Positions 17,501 through 25,640 of a stretch of DNA of 64,000 nucleotides are shown piece by piece (position 1 is the stretch's first letter; each line of letters begins with the position of its first letter). Below the pieces are notes generated by a model that saw nothing but the letters and a program-made list of their open reading frames with translations, did no database searches and was not told the origin of the DNA. Both the position numbers and the translations under genes were made by a program. The DNA is taken from contig NZ_FOVE01000016.1 of assembly GCF_900115065.1 (NCBI RefSeq), positions 31,612 through 95,611 on the forward strand. Direction: 5' to 3'. The stretch is from Formivibrio citricus (GTDB lineage Bacteria; Pseudomonadota; Gammaproteobacteria; Burkholderiales; Chitinibacteraceae).

Positions 17501-17504
17501 AGCC

Positions 17505-17963
17505 ATGACGGTCATTGCCGATAACCGCAAAGCCTTTCACGATTACTTTATCGAAGAACGCCTCGAAACCGGGCTGGTACTGGAGGGGTGGGAGGTCAAG
17601 TCGATTCGCGCCGGTCGCGTGCAGCTCAAGGAATCCTACGTCGTTTACATCAGCGGTGCGTTCTGGCTGGTGGGTGCGCATATCTCGCCGCTTTCCACTG
17701 CTTCGACCCACATCACGCCCGACCCGACCCGCTCGCGAAAGCTCCTGATGCACCAGCGCGAGATCGAAAAATGGTCCGGCCGCGTGGATCGCGCCGGCTT
17801 TACCGTGATGGCGCTCAACCTGCATTACCAGAAAGGGCGTATCAAGCTGGAAATCGGCCTGGCCAAGGGCAAGAAACAGCACGACAAACGCGAAAGCGAA
17901 AAAGACCGCGAATGGCAACGCGAGAAGGCGCGGCTGGTGCGCAGCGAGAACAAACGCGGGTAA
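17505..17963 (+). CDS. smpB: SsrA-binding protein SmpB
   Basis: The 152-residue protein binds tmRNA and brings it to stalled ribosomes for trans-translation. The family sequence is complete: [31 protein letters not shown], the conserved [13 protein letters not shown], and the basic C-terminal tail [17 protein letters not shown]. The tmRNA gene itself is not in the window. It is convergent with plsY through a shared bidirectional terminator. Confidence 0.97.
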   Translation: MTVIADNRKAFHDYFIEERLETGLVLEGWEVKSIRAGRVQLKESYVVYISGAFWLVGAHISPLSTASTHITPDPTRSRKLLMHQREIEKWSGRVDRAGFTVMALNLHYQKGRIKLEIGLAKGKKQHDKRESEKDREWQREKARLVRSENKRG

Positions 17964-17966
17964 ACA

Positions 17967-17995
17967 GACAAAGGCCGGAAACCCCGGCCTTTGTC
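17967..17995. terminator. Bidirectional terminator between smpB and plsY
   Basis: A perfect 12-bp stem (17967-17978 with 17984-17995) with a 5-nt loop lies between the two convergent stop codons. Confidence 0.8.
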
Positions 17996-18010
17996 ACAGG
18001 TGCTTGATTT

Positions 18011-18628
18011 TCAGGACGGTTCTTTGTCTGCCTTCTGACCGATCTTGTCCTCCTTGCCGGAAAGCAACCCGATGATGTTCTGCTTGTGGCGCACGATCAG
18101 CAGCAACGCAATTGCGCAGACCGCGATGAAATAATCCCGGCCCGGCAGCAGGAACCAGGCGAAGGCCGGGGCGCAGACCGCAGCGGTGAGCGCAGAAAGC
18201 GAGGAAATTTTTACCACCTTGGCCATGAACAGCCAGACGGCGAAAAGCCCCAGCCCCATCCAGGCATTGAGAGCAAGCAGAATGCCCAGCGCCGTTGCAA
18301 CGCCTTTCCCTCCCTTGAATCCGAAAAATACCGGCCACATGTGTCCAATGGTGGCGGCAACAGCGCTGAGCGCGATGGCCTGATCGCCCAATCCCAAGCG
18401 TGGAGCAGCCAACTGTGCCAGAAATACTGCGATCCAGCCCTTGAGTGCATCGCCCAGCAACGTCAGTGCGGCGGCTTTCTTGTTACCACTGCGCAGGACA
18501 TTGGTGGCGCCGGGGTTGTTGGAGCCGTAAGTGCGCGGGTCGGCGAGCCCCATGAGCTTCGAGACAATCACGGCAAAAGAGAGCGAGCCGATCAGGTAGG
18601 CGGCAACAACAAGCAATAACAGGTTCAT
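18011..18628 (-). CDS. plsY: Acyl-phosphate glycerol-3-phosphate acyltransferase PlsY
   Basis: This 205-residue inner-membrane enzyme makes lysophosphatidate from acyl phosphate, the first step of phospholipid synthesis. Several membrane helices are visible. The conserved loops are present: GSLSFAVIVSKL, DPRTYGSNNPGATNVLR, GHMWPVFFGFKGGKGVATALG and the third loop FAWFLLPGRDYF. The ATG at 18628 starts the first helix directly and has GGAA upstream; an in-frame start at 18640 would add four residues. The C-terminus is extended by a charged tail. It is divergent from folB. Confidence 0.95.
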   Translation of the reverse strand: MNLLLLVVAAYLIGSLSFAVIVSKLMGLADPRTYGSNNPGATNVLRSGNKKAAALTLLGDALKGWIAVFLAQLAAPRLGLGDQAIALSAVAATIGHMWPVFFGFKGGKGVATALGILLALNAWMGLGLFAVWLFMAKVVKISSLSALTAAVCAPAFAWFLLPGRDYFIAVCAIALLLIVRHKQNIIGLLSGKEDKIGQKADKEPS

Positions 18629-18658
18629 TGTAAATTCCACTACAATCGCAAGCCCCGG

Positions 18659-18664
18659 ATTCTA
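18659..18664 (-). promoter_or_regulatory. Candidate -10 box (TAGAAT) of plsY
   Basis: TAGAAT on the minus strand lies about 30 nt before the plsY start codon. Confidence 0.5.
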
Positions 18665-18706
18665 AGGCATGGCGGACGACTCTGCCCATGTTGCAAGGCA
18701 AGTTTG

Positions 18707-19066
18707 ATGGATATCATTTTTCTGCACACGGTACGCGCCAAGACACTCATCGGCTGGTACGAATGGGAGCGCGCAGCACCTCAGGTCGTCGAATTGGACC
18801 TGGAAATCGGGCTACCCTCATCGCGCGCCGGAGATTCTGACAATCTGACCGATACCATCGATTATGACAAGGTGGTCAATGAACTACGGGCTTCGCTGGC
18901 CACACAGCATTTCCTGCTGCTGGAGGCACTGGCCGAACACATCGCCAAGGTCATACGTCAGGATTTCGGCGCACCCTGGGTTCGCGTTTCGGTGACCAAG
19001 CTCGGCATCCTGCATGAAGTAGGGCAGGTCGGAGTGACGATTGAACGCGGCCAACGGGCGTCTTGA
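18707..19066 (+). CDS. folB: Dihydroneopterin aldolase
   Basis: The 119-residue protein converts dihydroneopterin to 6-hydroxymethyl-dihydropterin in folate synthesis. FolB features are seen: GWYEWER near the N-terminus with the pterin-binding glutamate, DTIDYDKVV, LLEALAEHIAKVI, and the catalytic lysine region VRVSVTKLG. The start is the ATG at 18707 with AAGGCAAG upstream. It is divergent from plsY, as is common in proteobacteria. Confidence 0.95.
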   Translation: MDIIFLHTVRAKTLIGWYEWERAAPQVVELDLEIGLPSSRAGDSDNLTDTIDYDKVVNELRASLATQHFLLLEALAEHIAKVIRQDFGAPWVRVSVTKLGILHEVGQVGVTIERGQRAS

Positions 19067-19206
19067 TCCCGAATTGCGCATAGGGCGACCCTTTGGGCAC
19101 TACGCGAGTGCCGGCGGCCCAACAAACAATCCCGGTTGAACTTTTACCGGGAATCCCCATACTAAGCAGTGCGCAATATCGCGCTATTGAAGAGAGTTAG
19201 AAACTC

Positions 19207-20118
19207 ATGAGCAAGTCTGGACGTTCCTTGATGATCGCCCTGCTTTCTGTTTCCATTTTTGCCGCTGGCCCGGTCGAGGCAGCTCGCTTGGGTGGCGGCA
19301 AGTCTACCGGCATGAAACGCAGCGTTACGACCCAGAGCGCTCCGCAGCGCCAGGCCCAGCAAACTCCGCCGCAACAGCAAACAGCTCCGCAAACCGCTCA
19401 GCCGCAGCAAAGCGGTCCGGGGTGGGGCGGCGTGGCAGCAGGCGTGGCAGCAGGTGCCGCGACCGGCTATCTGGTAAGCAAGGCCATGGAGCCCAACGGC
19501 GTAGCGGCTTCACAGCCTGCCGTAGCCCCGCAGCAACGCAGCAGTGGCATCCCTTGGGGCACAATTCTGCTTTTGGGTGGTATTGGCCTGTTGGGCGCAA
19601 TGTGGCTCTCCCGCCGCAATGCAGCCCGTTCTGCCCCGGTTCCGGCTGGCATGGCTTCCTCTCCCGCTGGGCTGCAGCAACAGGACTCACAAAAGGTCTA
19701 CCGCGTCGGCGAAGGCATGACTACTGCAGCCCCGGCAGCCATGCAGTCCGGGCGCCTGCCTGACGGCACCGAAACCGCTGCGTTCCTGCGCCAGGCGCGC
19801 GCGACTTTCCAGCATGTCCAGTCGCTGAATTCGCCGGACCAACTGGAAGAAGTACGCAAATACCTGACCCCCGGCCTTTTCGATGATCTGAAGTCTGAAA
19901 TTGCAGCCAACCGCGAAGTGGCCGAATTCCACAATCTGCAGGCAGATTTGCTTGATGCCTCGAATGAGGACGGTCGCTTGGTGGCAAGCGTTCGCTTCAG
20001 CGGACAGGTGAGCGAGTCGCTGAATTCACCCGCCGTACCGTTTGCCGAAGTCTGGCATTTCGTGCGCCCGAGCGATAACGATCCGCGCTGGCTGCTGGCT
20101 GGTATCGAACAGTTGTAA
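19207..20118 (+). CDS. Tim44-like domain protein, exported and membrane-anchored
   Basis: The 303-residue protein starts with a signal peptide (residues 1-25, ending VEAARLGGGKS), continues with a Gln/Pro-rich low-complexity stretch (about 40-75) and a Gly/Ala hydrophobic segment, a membrane helix near 115-135 (TILLLGGIGLLGAMWLSRR), and a C-terminal Tim44-like domain (about 190-303: FLRQARATFQHVQ..., AEVWHFVRP...WLLAGIEQL). This is the common proteobacterial Tim44 family of unknown function. It has its own terminator. Confidence 0.85.
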   Translation: MSKSGRSLMIALLSVSIFAAGPVEAARLGGGKSTGMKRSVTTQSAPQRQAQQTPPQQQTAPQTAQPQQSGPGWGGVAAGVAAGAATGYLVSKAMEPNGVAASQPAVAPQQRSSGIPWGTILLLGGIGLLGAMWLSRRNAARSAPVPAGMASSPAGLQQQDSQKVYRVGEGMTTAAPAAMQSGRLPDGTETAAFLRQARATFQHVQSLNSPDQLEEVRKYLTPGLFDDLKSEIAANREVAEFHNLQADLLDASNEDGRLVASVRFSGQVSESLNSPAVPFAEVWHFVRPSDNDPRWLLAGIEQL

Positions 20119-20137
20119 GAGGTTGCGTCCAAGCAAG

Positions 20138-20165
20138 GGCGGCCTTGTTGAAGGCCGCCTTTTTT
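20138..20165 (+). terminator. Terminator of the Tim44-like gene
   Basis: A perfect 9-bp stem (20138-20146 with 20151-20159) with a GTTG loop is followed by six T. Confidence 0.92.
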
Positions 20166-20251
20166 GTTGTATAAAACGTAAATAGGCCCCGTTTATCGGG
20201 AACGATTCTTGGAAACGGTGTTACAATTTACAGTGATTTCAGCCCATTGAG

Positions 20252-20659
20252 ATGACCTTGAACGTGATTCGGTTGCGCATAATCGGTTTCGCTCTTTTGC
20301 TGGCGACACAACTGGCCGGATGTGACCAGATCAACGACGTCGTCAACAAGCAAAAGTCCAACGGCAAGGCCGTCGGTGCCGCATGCCGCCACAGCGGAAG
20401 AGCGCTGGAAGACTGCTATCAGCGAAACCCCAAGGTCTCCAAGTCCGATATCTATGCGGGCTGGAAAGAAATGAACGAATACATGCAGGCGAAGAAACTT
20501 GACGTCGTGCGTCCTTCTCCAGACGCGTCAGGCGATGCCGAAAGCGGCGGAATCCCCGCCGAAAAGAAAAAGTCTTCGACTGCTTCCGCCCCTGCCTCTG
20601 CCGCCAGTTCCGTCAAGAGTTCGGGCAAAACGGCGTCCAAGGCTTCGGCCGCGCACTGA
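20252..20659 (+). CDS. Predicted lipoprotein, unknown function
   Basis: The 135-residue product has a lipoprotein signal peptide ending in a lipobox LAGC, with the lipidated cysteine near residue 24. A short folded core with two cysteines (AACRHSGRALEDCYQRNPKVSKSDIYAGWKEMNEYM) follows, then a Ser/Ala/Lys-rich tail with repeated SSxKS-type blocks. I do not recognise the family. It lies 23 nt upstream of the Crp-like regulator on the same strand and is probably co-transcribed with it. Confidence 0.75.
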   Translation: MTLNVIRLRIIGFALLLATQLAGCDQINDVVNKQKSNGKAVGAACRHSGRALEDCYQRNPKVSKSDIYAGWKEMNEYMQAKKLDVVRPSPDASGDAESGGIPAEKKKSSTASAPASAASSVKSSGKTASKASAAH

Positions 20660-20682
20660 ATTACAGAAGACGAGGAAATGTC

Positions 20683-21336
20683 ATGAAAAAGATGTTGGCT
20701 GAAATCCCTCTTTTCGAAGGGTTTTCAGAAGAACAGCTCGATCAGTTGATCCGGGTGGGAATCCGCAGAAAACTGCCCAAGGGCACGTATCTTTTCCGCG
20801 AGGGCGAGGTAGCCGATGCCATGTACGTTCTGCTTGATGGCCGCACCCGTTCGCTGACGAGCGACAACCTGGGCAAGGAGTTCGTTTTCAAAATCGGCGA
20901 GCCTGGCGATATCTTTGGCGAGATATCCCTGATCGACGGCGAACCGCGCGGCTGGACCACGCAGGTCGATGAAGATGCCGAAGTACTCATGATTTCCCGC
21001 CAGGATTTCTTGCGGCTATTGATGGAAACACCCGAGATGAAGGACTTGGTGATCAAGAATCTGGCGCGCATCGTGCGCCGCCTGCAACACACGATGAAGT
21101 CGCTTGCGCTGCTGGACGTTTACGGCCGCGTACGCGCGCTGTTCGAATCGATGGCCACCGTGATCGACGGTCAGGAAATGATCGAGCAACCGCTGACCCA
21201 ACAAGCCATTGCCGACCGCGTCGGCTCCTCGCGTGAAATGATTGCCCGCATCCTCAAGGAACTGGTTTTCGGCGGATACATCAAGCTCGAAAACAAGAAA
21301 ATCATCATCCTGCAAAAACTGCCGATTCGTTATTGA
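20683..21336 (+). CDS. Crp/Fnr-family transcriptional regulator
   Basis: The 217-residue protein has an N-terminal cyclic-nucleotide-binding beta-roll (residues about 8-120, GEPGDIFGEISLIDGEPRGW) and a C-terminal winged helix. The recognition helix SSREMIARILKEL keeps the R-E-R residues of E. coli Crp (SRETVGRIL), so a TGTGA-like half-site is plausible. The phosphate-binding Arg-Ser of Crp is Arg-Gly here, so cAMP binding is uncertain. No Fnr-type cysteine cluster is present. A GAGGAA ribosome site precedes the ATG. Confidence 0.9.
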   Translation: MKKMLAEIPLFEGFSEEQLDQLIRVGIRRKLPKGTYLFREGEVADAMYVLLDGRTRSLTSDNLGKEFVFKIGEPGDIFGEISLIDGEPRGWTTQVDEDAEVLMISRQDFLRLLMETPEMKDLVIKNLARIVRRLQHTMKSLALLDVYGRVRALFESMATVIDGQEMIEQPLTQQAIADRVGSSREMIARILKELVFGGYIKLENKKIIILQKLPIRY

Positions 21337-21354
21337 TCCGGCAAAGTCACAGAC

Positions 21355-21382
21355 AAAGGACGGCACCGAGCCGTCCTTTTTT
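21355..21382 (+). terminator. Terminator of the Crp-family gene
   Basis: An 8-bp stem (AGGACGGC with GCCGTCCT) is followed by a run of T. It lies only about 15 nt before the next start codon. Confidence 0.85.
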
Positions 21383-21397
21383 GCGAGCAGAACGACC

Positions 21398-21820
21398 ATG
21401 CCCCATCTGACTGAAATCAAGATTCGCGGCTACCATCTCGACCTGTACGGCCACGTCAACAATGCACGTTACCTCGAATTTCTGGAGGAAGCGCGCTGGG
21501 CGATGATGGAATGCAGCGATCTCGACTGGTTCATGCAGCAAGGCTATGCGCTGGTGGTGAGCCGGATCGACATCCGCTACCTGCGACCTGCGGGCATGGG
21601 CGATCTGTTGCGTATAGAAACCCGACTAGACCGCCTGTTACCGCGCGCCGGCATTATCAACCAGCAAGTGAAAAACGTGCAAACGGGCAAGGCCATTGCC
21701 ACGGCGGAAGTAACCTTTGCCGTACTGCATCCGGAGCGAGCAAGTGCCTTGCCGATTACCGGTGAAATTGCCACCCGCCTTGAATCTTTACTCGAATCCG
21801 AACCCGTTCTCGAATCTTGA
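21398..21820 (+). CDS. Hotdog-fold acyl-CoA thioesterase (4HBT/YbgC-like)
   Basis: The 140-residue protein has the 4HBT motif YHLDLYGHVNNARYLEFLEEARW, in which the aspartate after the first Leu is the usual catalytic residue of YbgC-type thioesterases. The rest (VVSRIDIRYLRPAGMGDLLRIETRL) is typical of the fold. The ATG at 21398 is the only start downstream of the terminator. It is followed 11 nt later by the LEA-type lipoprotein. The substrate cannot be assigned. Confidence 0.85.
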   Translation: MPHLTEIKIRGYHLDLYGHVNNARYLEFLEEARWAMMECSDLDWFMQQGYALVVSRIDIRYLRPAGMGDLLRIETRLDRLLPRAGIINQQVKNVQTGKAIATAEVTFAVLHPERASALPITGEIATRLESLLESEPVLES

Positions 21821-21831
21821 AGGAAGCAATC

Positions 21832-22326
21832 ATGCGACGCTTGTTTCTGATCATGGCCAGCCTGCTGTTGTCCGCCTGCGCAGGTGTCGGCAGCATCGTG
21901 GAAAAACCCAGCGTATCGCTGGCGGGAATCGAGATCGAAGGGCTGGGGCTGTTCGAACAGCGCTTTCTGGTTTCCCTGCGCATCACCAACCCCAACGACG
22001 TTTCCGTAACCATGGATGGCGTGGATTTCAATCTCGACCTCAACGGCGAGCACTTTGCCAGCGGCATGAGCCGGGAAACAGTCACACTGCCGCGTCTGGG
22101 CGAAACTGAAGTCAAGCTCAAAGTTACGACGCGGCTGGACATGCTCTGGAAACAGCTCAAATCGCTGCAAAACGGGGAGAGGCCGCTGGGTTATCACCTG
22201 ACCGGCAGGTTGTATGCGCCCTGGATTCCCGGCGGGATGCCGTTCGAGCGCAAGGATGAACTGCCCGCACTGAAACGGTTTATCCCGAAACAGAAGGAAA
22301 ACAATGGCCAATCCGAAAGGATTTGA
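21832..22326 (+). CDS. LEA type 2 / WHy domain lipoprotein
   Basis: The 164-residue protein has a lipoprotein signal (MRRLFLIMASLLLSAC, lipidated Cys at 16) and a single water-stress and hypersensitive-response (LEA-2) domain with the typical NPNDVSVTMDGVDFNLDLNG segment. Bacterial members are periplasmic beta-sandwich lipoproteins of uncertain role. AAGGA upstream of the ATG supports the start. It is convergent with rsmJ, with only 6 nt between stop codons and no terminator between them. Confidence 0.85.
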   Translation: MRRLFLIMASLLLSACAGVGSIVEKPSVSLAGIEIEGLGLFEQRFLVSLRITNPNDVSVTMDGVDFNLDLNGEHFASGMSRETVTLPRLGETEVKLKVTTRLDMLWKQLKSLQNGERPLGYHLTGRLYAPWIPGGMPFERKDELPALKRFIPKQKENNGQSERI

Positions 22327-22332
22327 TCCTGC

Positions 22333-23136
22333 TTATTGGGTTGGCAAATAGCCGTCAAAGCGCGTGCTTTCTCCTTCAAATACGAAGTTTGGCTTTTCTC
22401 CTGCCAGCCACGGGGCATGGCGCGGGCGCTTGACGATCACACGTTTGCCGGCCAGCTTGCGGGCCAGCGCCAGCAGCGCATCGGCATCCAGATCCCCACC
22501 GATCAGCGTCTGAAAGGCGGACATTTCCTTTTTCGATTTTGCGCGCTTGTCCGGTTCCGGAAACATCGGATCGAGATAGACCACATCGAAAGACGCTCCC
22601 TCGTTGGGGGAGGGCAGGTGTGGGGGTGAAACCGCAACAGAGGAGGGTTGCGCTTGAACTGCCGCATCCAGCCATTCCCGCGCATCAGCCCGAATCAGCG
22701 ACATCCGCGTCGCAATAGTCGCCGTTTCCGCATCCTCCTGCGCCCGGCGCAAGCCGTCCTGCAACAGAAGGAAAGCCACCGGGCTGCGCTCCAGCATGAC
22801 CACTTCGCAGCCCAGGCTGGCGAGCACAAAGGCATCGCGCCCCTGGCCAGCGGTGCAATCAAGCACGCGCGGCAAATAATCGCCCTTGATGCCTACCGCT
22901 TTGGCTACCGGCTGACCCCGTCCGCCGCCGAACTTGCGCCGATGCGCCAGCGCGCCGCCCACGAAATCCACCCAGATCGAGCCTTTTTCATACAAGGGCA
23001 TGAGCTCCAGATGGCCTTCATGCCAGCGTAATGCGTAGGTCGCATCAGACGGCGGCACATCCCATAACGGGAACCTCAGCGCCTCAACCTGCCCGCACAG
23101 TATTGCAGGCGCTTGCGCGCGAATCAGACCGATCAT
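22333..23136 (-). CDS. rsmJ: 16S rRNA (guanine1516-N2)-methyltransferase RsmJ
   Basis: The 267-residue SAM-dependent enzyme methylates G1516 of 16S rRNA. RsmJ hallmarks are seen: [38 protein letters not shown] (SAM loop), [11 protein letters not shown] (catalytic DPMFP) and KRPRHAP. The ATG at 23136 overlaps the mtfA stop as ATGA. Before VVYLDPMFP there is an insertion of about 15-20 residues ([13 protein letters not shown]) not found in E. coli RsmJ, encoded by repeat-like DNA at 22596-22629. Confidence 0.93.
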   Translation of the reverse strand: MIGLIRAQAPAILCGQVEALRFPLWDVPPSDATYALRWHEGHLELMPLYEKGSIWVDFVGGALAHRRKFGGGRGQPVAKAVGIKGDYLPRVLDCTAGQGRDAFVLASLGCEVVMLERSPVAFLLLQDGLRRAQEDAETATIATRMSLIRADAREWLDAAVQAQPSSVAVSPPHLPSPNEGASFDVVYLDPMFPEPDKRAKSKKEMSAFQTLIGGDLDADALLALARKLAGKRVIVKRPRHAPWLAGEKPNFVFEGESTRFDGYLPTQ

Positions 23137-23966
23137 GCGTGCGCCCGGTATTCGGAGGGCAAATCTTCCGCCCACACCGGACGGTATTTCATGCGCGGCA
23201 GGCGGCGGGCCGGATCCTGGCGGTAAAACGCGCAAAGCTGCCGGTAGACCGCCGGGTACTGGTCGCTCAACAGGTGCGGCAACTCAAAGAAATACTCACT
23301 GAACACTGCAAAACACTCGCCTGGATTTTCTGCAGCATACGGATCAATGGGGCAGGGCTCCCAAGAATCTGCCCGGCGAGCCAGATCATCGAATGCATGA
23401 GTAAAGACCGCTTTCCACTCGGCGTAGTCCATGCCGTTGTGCAGAGGAGGGCAACCGTTGGCTTCGCCGCTGCGCATATCGAGCTTGTGGGCAATCTCAT
23501 GGATCGGCACGTTCCAGCCCTCCAGCCACGGCGATTCCCGACAATCCAGCAGGGAGAGCAATATCGGCCCGTCCGGCCGTGCCTGCCCGGCCAGGATGTC
23601 CTCCGATTCATGGACCAGCCCGAGATAATCGCCCACCGATTCATACGTCCGGCTGCGACTGAGAAACTGGCCCGGATACACGATAACCTCGTGCCAGTCG
23701 TCCAGCGCATCACGCCCGAGATGAATAAGCGGCAGGCAACACTGCGCCGCAATCACCAGCCGGGCCTCATCGTCCAGCTCCAGCCCATGCGCGCCAGTGA
23801 TGGCCTTGCCACCCAAAAATACGCTGGCCTGCTCACGCAACAAGCGGGTTTCCTCTGCATCCAGTCCGCGCAACAAGGGCCAGCCGGCCACGGAGCACCA
23901 GAGCGAATCGGAAATCGGCGAATTGGCCAGAATTTGTTTGGGACGGGGATTCAAAAAGGAAAACAT
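23133..23966 (-). CDS. mtfA: MtfA-type zinc peptidase
   Basis: The 277-residue protein belongs to the MtfA (Mlc titration factor A) family of gluzincin-like peptidases. The zinc motif HEIAH is in [19 protein letters not shown], with further conserved [23 protein letters not shown]. MtfA in E. coli binds the repressor Mlc and so affects glucose PTS expression; whether Mlc exists here is not visible. The ATG at 23966 begins the conserved region; the frame upstream of it is not conserved. Its stop overlaps the rsmJ start. Confidence 0.92.
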   Translation of the reverse strand: MFSFLNPRPKQILANSPISDSLWCSVAGWPLLRGLDAEETRLLREQASVFLGGKAITGAHGLELDDEARLVIAAQCCLPLIHLGRDALDDWHEVIVYPGQFLSRSRTYESVGDYLGLVHESEDILAGQARPDGPILLSLLDCRESPWLEGWNVPIHEIAHKLDMRSGEANGCPPLHNGMDYAEWKAVFTHAFDDLARRADSWEPCPIDPYAAENPGECFAVFSEYFFELPHLLSDQYPAVYRQLCAFYRQDPARRLPRMKYRPVWAEDLPSEYRAHA

Positions 23967-24048
23967 GGCAGAGCTGCATCGAAGAAAGCGCCAAGGGTAC
24001 ACCAGCGCACAGGTTGACGGAAATACGCCGGCGCGGCACAGTGCCGGC

Positions 24049-24255
24049 ATGCCCCCTTTGCCACTGCGCCCCGCCTCGCCCTGTATCGCCCGCTGCTCCA
24101 CCGCACTGGGCGACGAAATTTGCCGTGGCTGCGGCCGCAGCTTCGCCGAAGTAGCCAACTGGGTAGCCATGACAGAGGCCCAACAGGAAGCTGTATGGCA
24201 AAGATTAGAGCAAGAAAAAAGCAAGGGCAGTGACGAGCGGCGGTGCGACTGCTAG
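24049..24255 (+). CDS. DUF1289 domain-containing small protein
   Basis: The 68-residue product matches DUF1289: SPCIARC at the N-terminus, then CRGCGRSFAEVANWVAMTEAQQEAVWQRL. The four cysteines suggest a small metal-binding site. Function is unknown in the family. The start at 24049 places the motif near the N-terminus as in homologues; an in-frame ATG at 23965 is also possible and would add 28 residues. It is divergent from mtfA and directly upstream of the tRNA gene. Confidence 0.8.
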   Translation: MPPLPLRPASPCIARCSTALGDEICRGCGRSFAEVANWVAMTEAQQEAVWQRLEQEKSKGSDERRCDC

Positions 24256-24258
24256 AAT
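24253..24258 (+). promoter_or_regulatory. Candidate -10 box (TAGAAT) of the tRNA gene
   Basis: TAGAAT ends 11 nt before the mature tRNA 5' end, which would give a 5' leader of only about 5 nt. It overlaps the stop codon of the DUF1289 gene. Confidence 0.55.
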
Positions 24259-24269
24259 TCGCCCCTCAC

Positions 24270-24348
<79 letters not shown>

Positions 24349-24358
24349 AGATTCACAA

Positions 24359-24392
24359 ACAAAAAGCCCAGCCGGCATGGTTGGGCTTTTTG
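24359..24392. terminator. Bidirectional terminator between the tRNA and ltaE
   Basis: A 10-bp stem with A/T ends (24361-24370 with 24382-24391) gives T runs on both strands, between two convergent genes. Confidence 0.9.
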
Positions 24393-24418
24393 TTGTCCGG
24401 TAAACCGGGCGGCTTTCA

Positions 24419-25459
24419 TCAACAGGCTTCGCCCGCCAGCCGCTGGATTACGGAGATAGTGTATTCGATCTGCCCTGCAGAAACGTCGTGGTGGGTGACC
24501 ATGCGCACCTTGTTGCGACCATAGGCATTGCCGGCGAGGATGCCGTGTTCACGCAACCGGACGATAAATTCGGCGGCGCTGACGCCAAGTGGAGCAGTAT
24601 CAAACAGCACGATATTGGTCTGTACTCGTTCGAGATCGATGCGCAGCCGGGTTGTAGCGATGGCTTGGGCCAGTTGACCGGCATTGCGGTGATCATCAGC
24701 AAGGCGCGGCAACATGGTTTCCAAGGCGACGATGCCCGCAGCGGCCAGGATGCCAGCCTGGCGCATGCCACCACCAAGCAATCGACGATAGCGGCGCGCC
24801 TGGCGAATGAATTCGGCCGAACCGACCAGCACCGAGCCAACCGGAGCGCACAGTCCTTTGGACAGGCACATCTGCATCGAATCGGCGTGACGGGCCAATT
24901 CTGCCAATGGCAGTCCTTGTGCCACGGCGGCATTGGCGACTCGCGCGCCATCCATGTGTACGGGAATTCCGTACTCTGCAGCCAGAGCATGGACCGCCCC
25001 GAGCTCGGCAGGGGTGTAGTACACGCCGCCTGCTGCGTTGTGCGTGTTTTCCACGGTGATCAGCGCGGTTTGCGGCGCGTTCATTTTTCGTTCGCGGATT
25101 GCCGGCTCGATCAATTCGGGTGTCAGCTTGCCATCCGGGGCCATTACAGGGCAGGGCTGGGCACCGCTGAGCGCACTGATTCCCCCCGTTTCCGAATTGA
25201 ACATGTGCGCCTGGTAGTCACAAATGACTTCCTGGCCTCGCCCGGCGTGAACCATAACCGCAATCTGGTTGCCTTGGGTGCCGCTACTGACGAACAGCCC
25301 GGCCTCCTTGCCGCACAGCTCGGCGGCCAACTGCTCCAGACGATTGACCGTGGGGTCTTCGCCGTAGCCGTCATCGCCAACTTCAGCGTAAAACATGGCT
25401 TCCCGCATGGCCAAGGCAGGACGGGTTACGGTATCGCTGCGCAAGTCGATTGGGATCAT
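24419..25459 (-). CDS. ltaE: Low-specificity L-threonine aldolase
   Basis: The 346-residue PLP enzyme splits threonine and allo-threonine to glycine and acetaldehyde. Family features: DLRSDTVTRP at the N-terminus, FVSSGTQGNQIA, VENTHNAAGG, HMDGARVANAA with the PLP-binding Asp, and the Schiff-base lysine in CLSKGLCAPVGS. The length is typical. A TAGAAT box precedes it by 34 nt. It stands alone. Confidence 0.95.
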   Translation of the reverse strand: MIPIDLRSDTVTRPALAMREAMFYAEVGDDGYGEDPTVNRLEQLAAELCGKEAGLFVSSGTQGNQIAVMVHAGRGQEVICDYQAHMFNSETGGISALSGAQPCPVMAPDGKLTPELIEPAIRERKMNAPQTALITVENTHNAAGGVYYTPAELGAVHALAAEYGIPVHMDGARVANAAVAQGLPLAELARHADSMQMCLSKGLCAPVGSVLVGSAEFIRQARRYRRLLGGGMRQAGILAAAGIVALETMLPRLADDHRNAGQLAQAIATTRLRIDLERVQTNIVLFDTAPLGVSAAEFIVRLREHGILAGNAYGRNKVRMVTHHDVSAGQIEYTISVIQRLAGEAC

Positions 25460-25492
25460 GGATGGTGGTTTTGTTCGTGGAGGGTGACAAAA

Positions 25493-25498
25493 ATTCTA
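25493..25498 (-). promoter_or_regulatory. Candidate -10 box (TAGAAT) of ltaE
   Basis: TAGAAT on the minus strand lies 34 nt before the ltaE start. Confidence 0.45.
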
Positions 25499-25576
25499 CA
25501 CACAATCCATTTTTGCTGCTTTAGCACGCGACAAGCAGCCAGCCATATGTGCCCAATAAGCCAAACACTTCAACTT

Positions 25577-25596
25577 GACATAATATACATTATGCG
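25577..25596. promoter_or_regulatory. AT-rich palindrome, possible operator
   Basis: CATAAT-ATAC-ATTATG is a 6-bp inverted repeat with a 4-nt centre, in the non-coding gap between ltaE and the SPFH gene. It resembles an operator in form; no regulator is assigned. Confidence 0.3.
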
Positions 25597-25612
25597 AAGT
25601 AGCAAGAGTAGA

Positions 25613-25632
25613 CAAACGGCCAGCGCCGTTTG
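25613..25632 (-). terminator. Hairpin after the SPFH gene, possible terminator
   Basis: A perfect 8-bp stem (25613-25620 with 25625-25632) with a 4-nt loop lies 8 nt past the SPFH stop codon. The T tract on the minus strand is weak. Confidence 0.5.
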
Positions 25633-25640
25633 AGCTGTAC

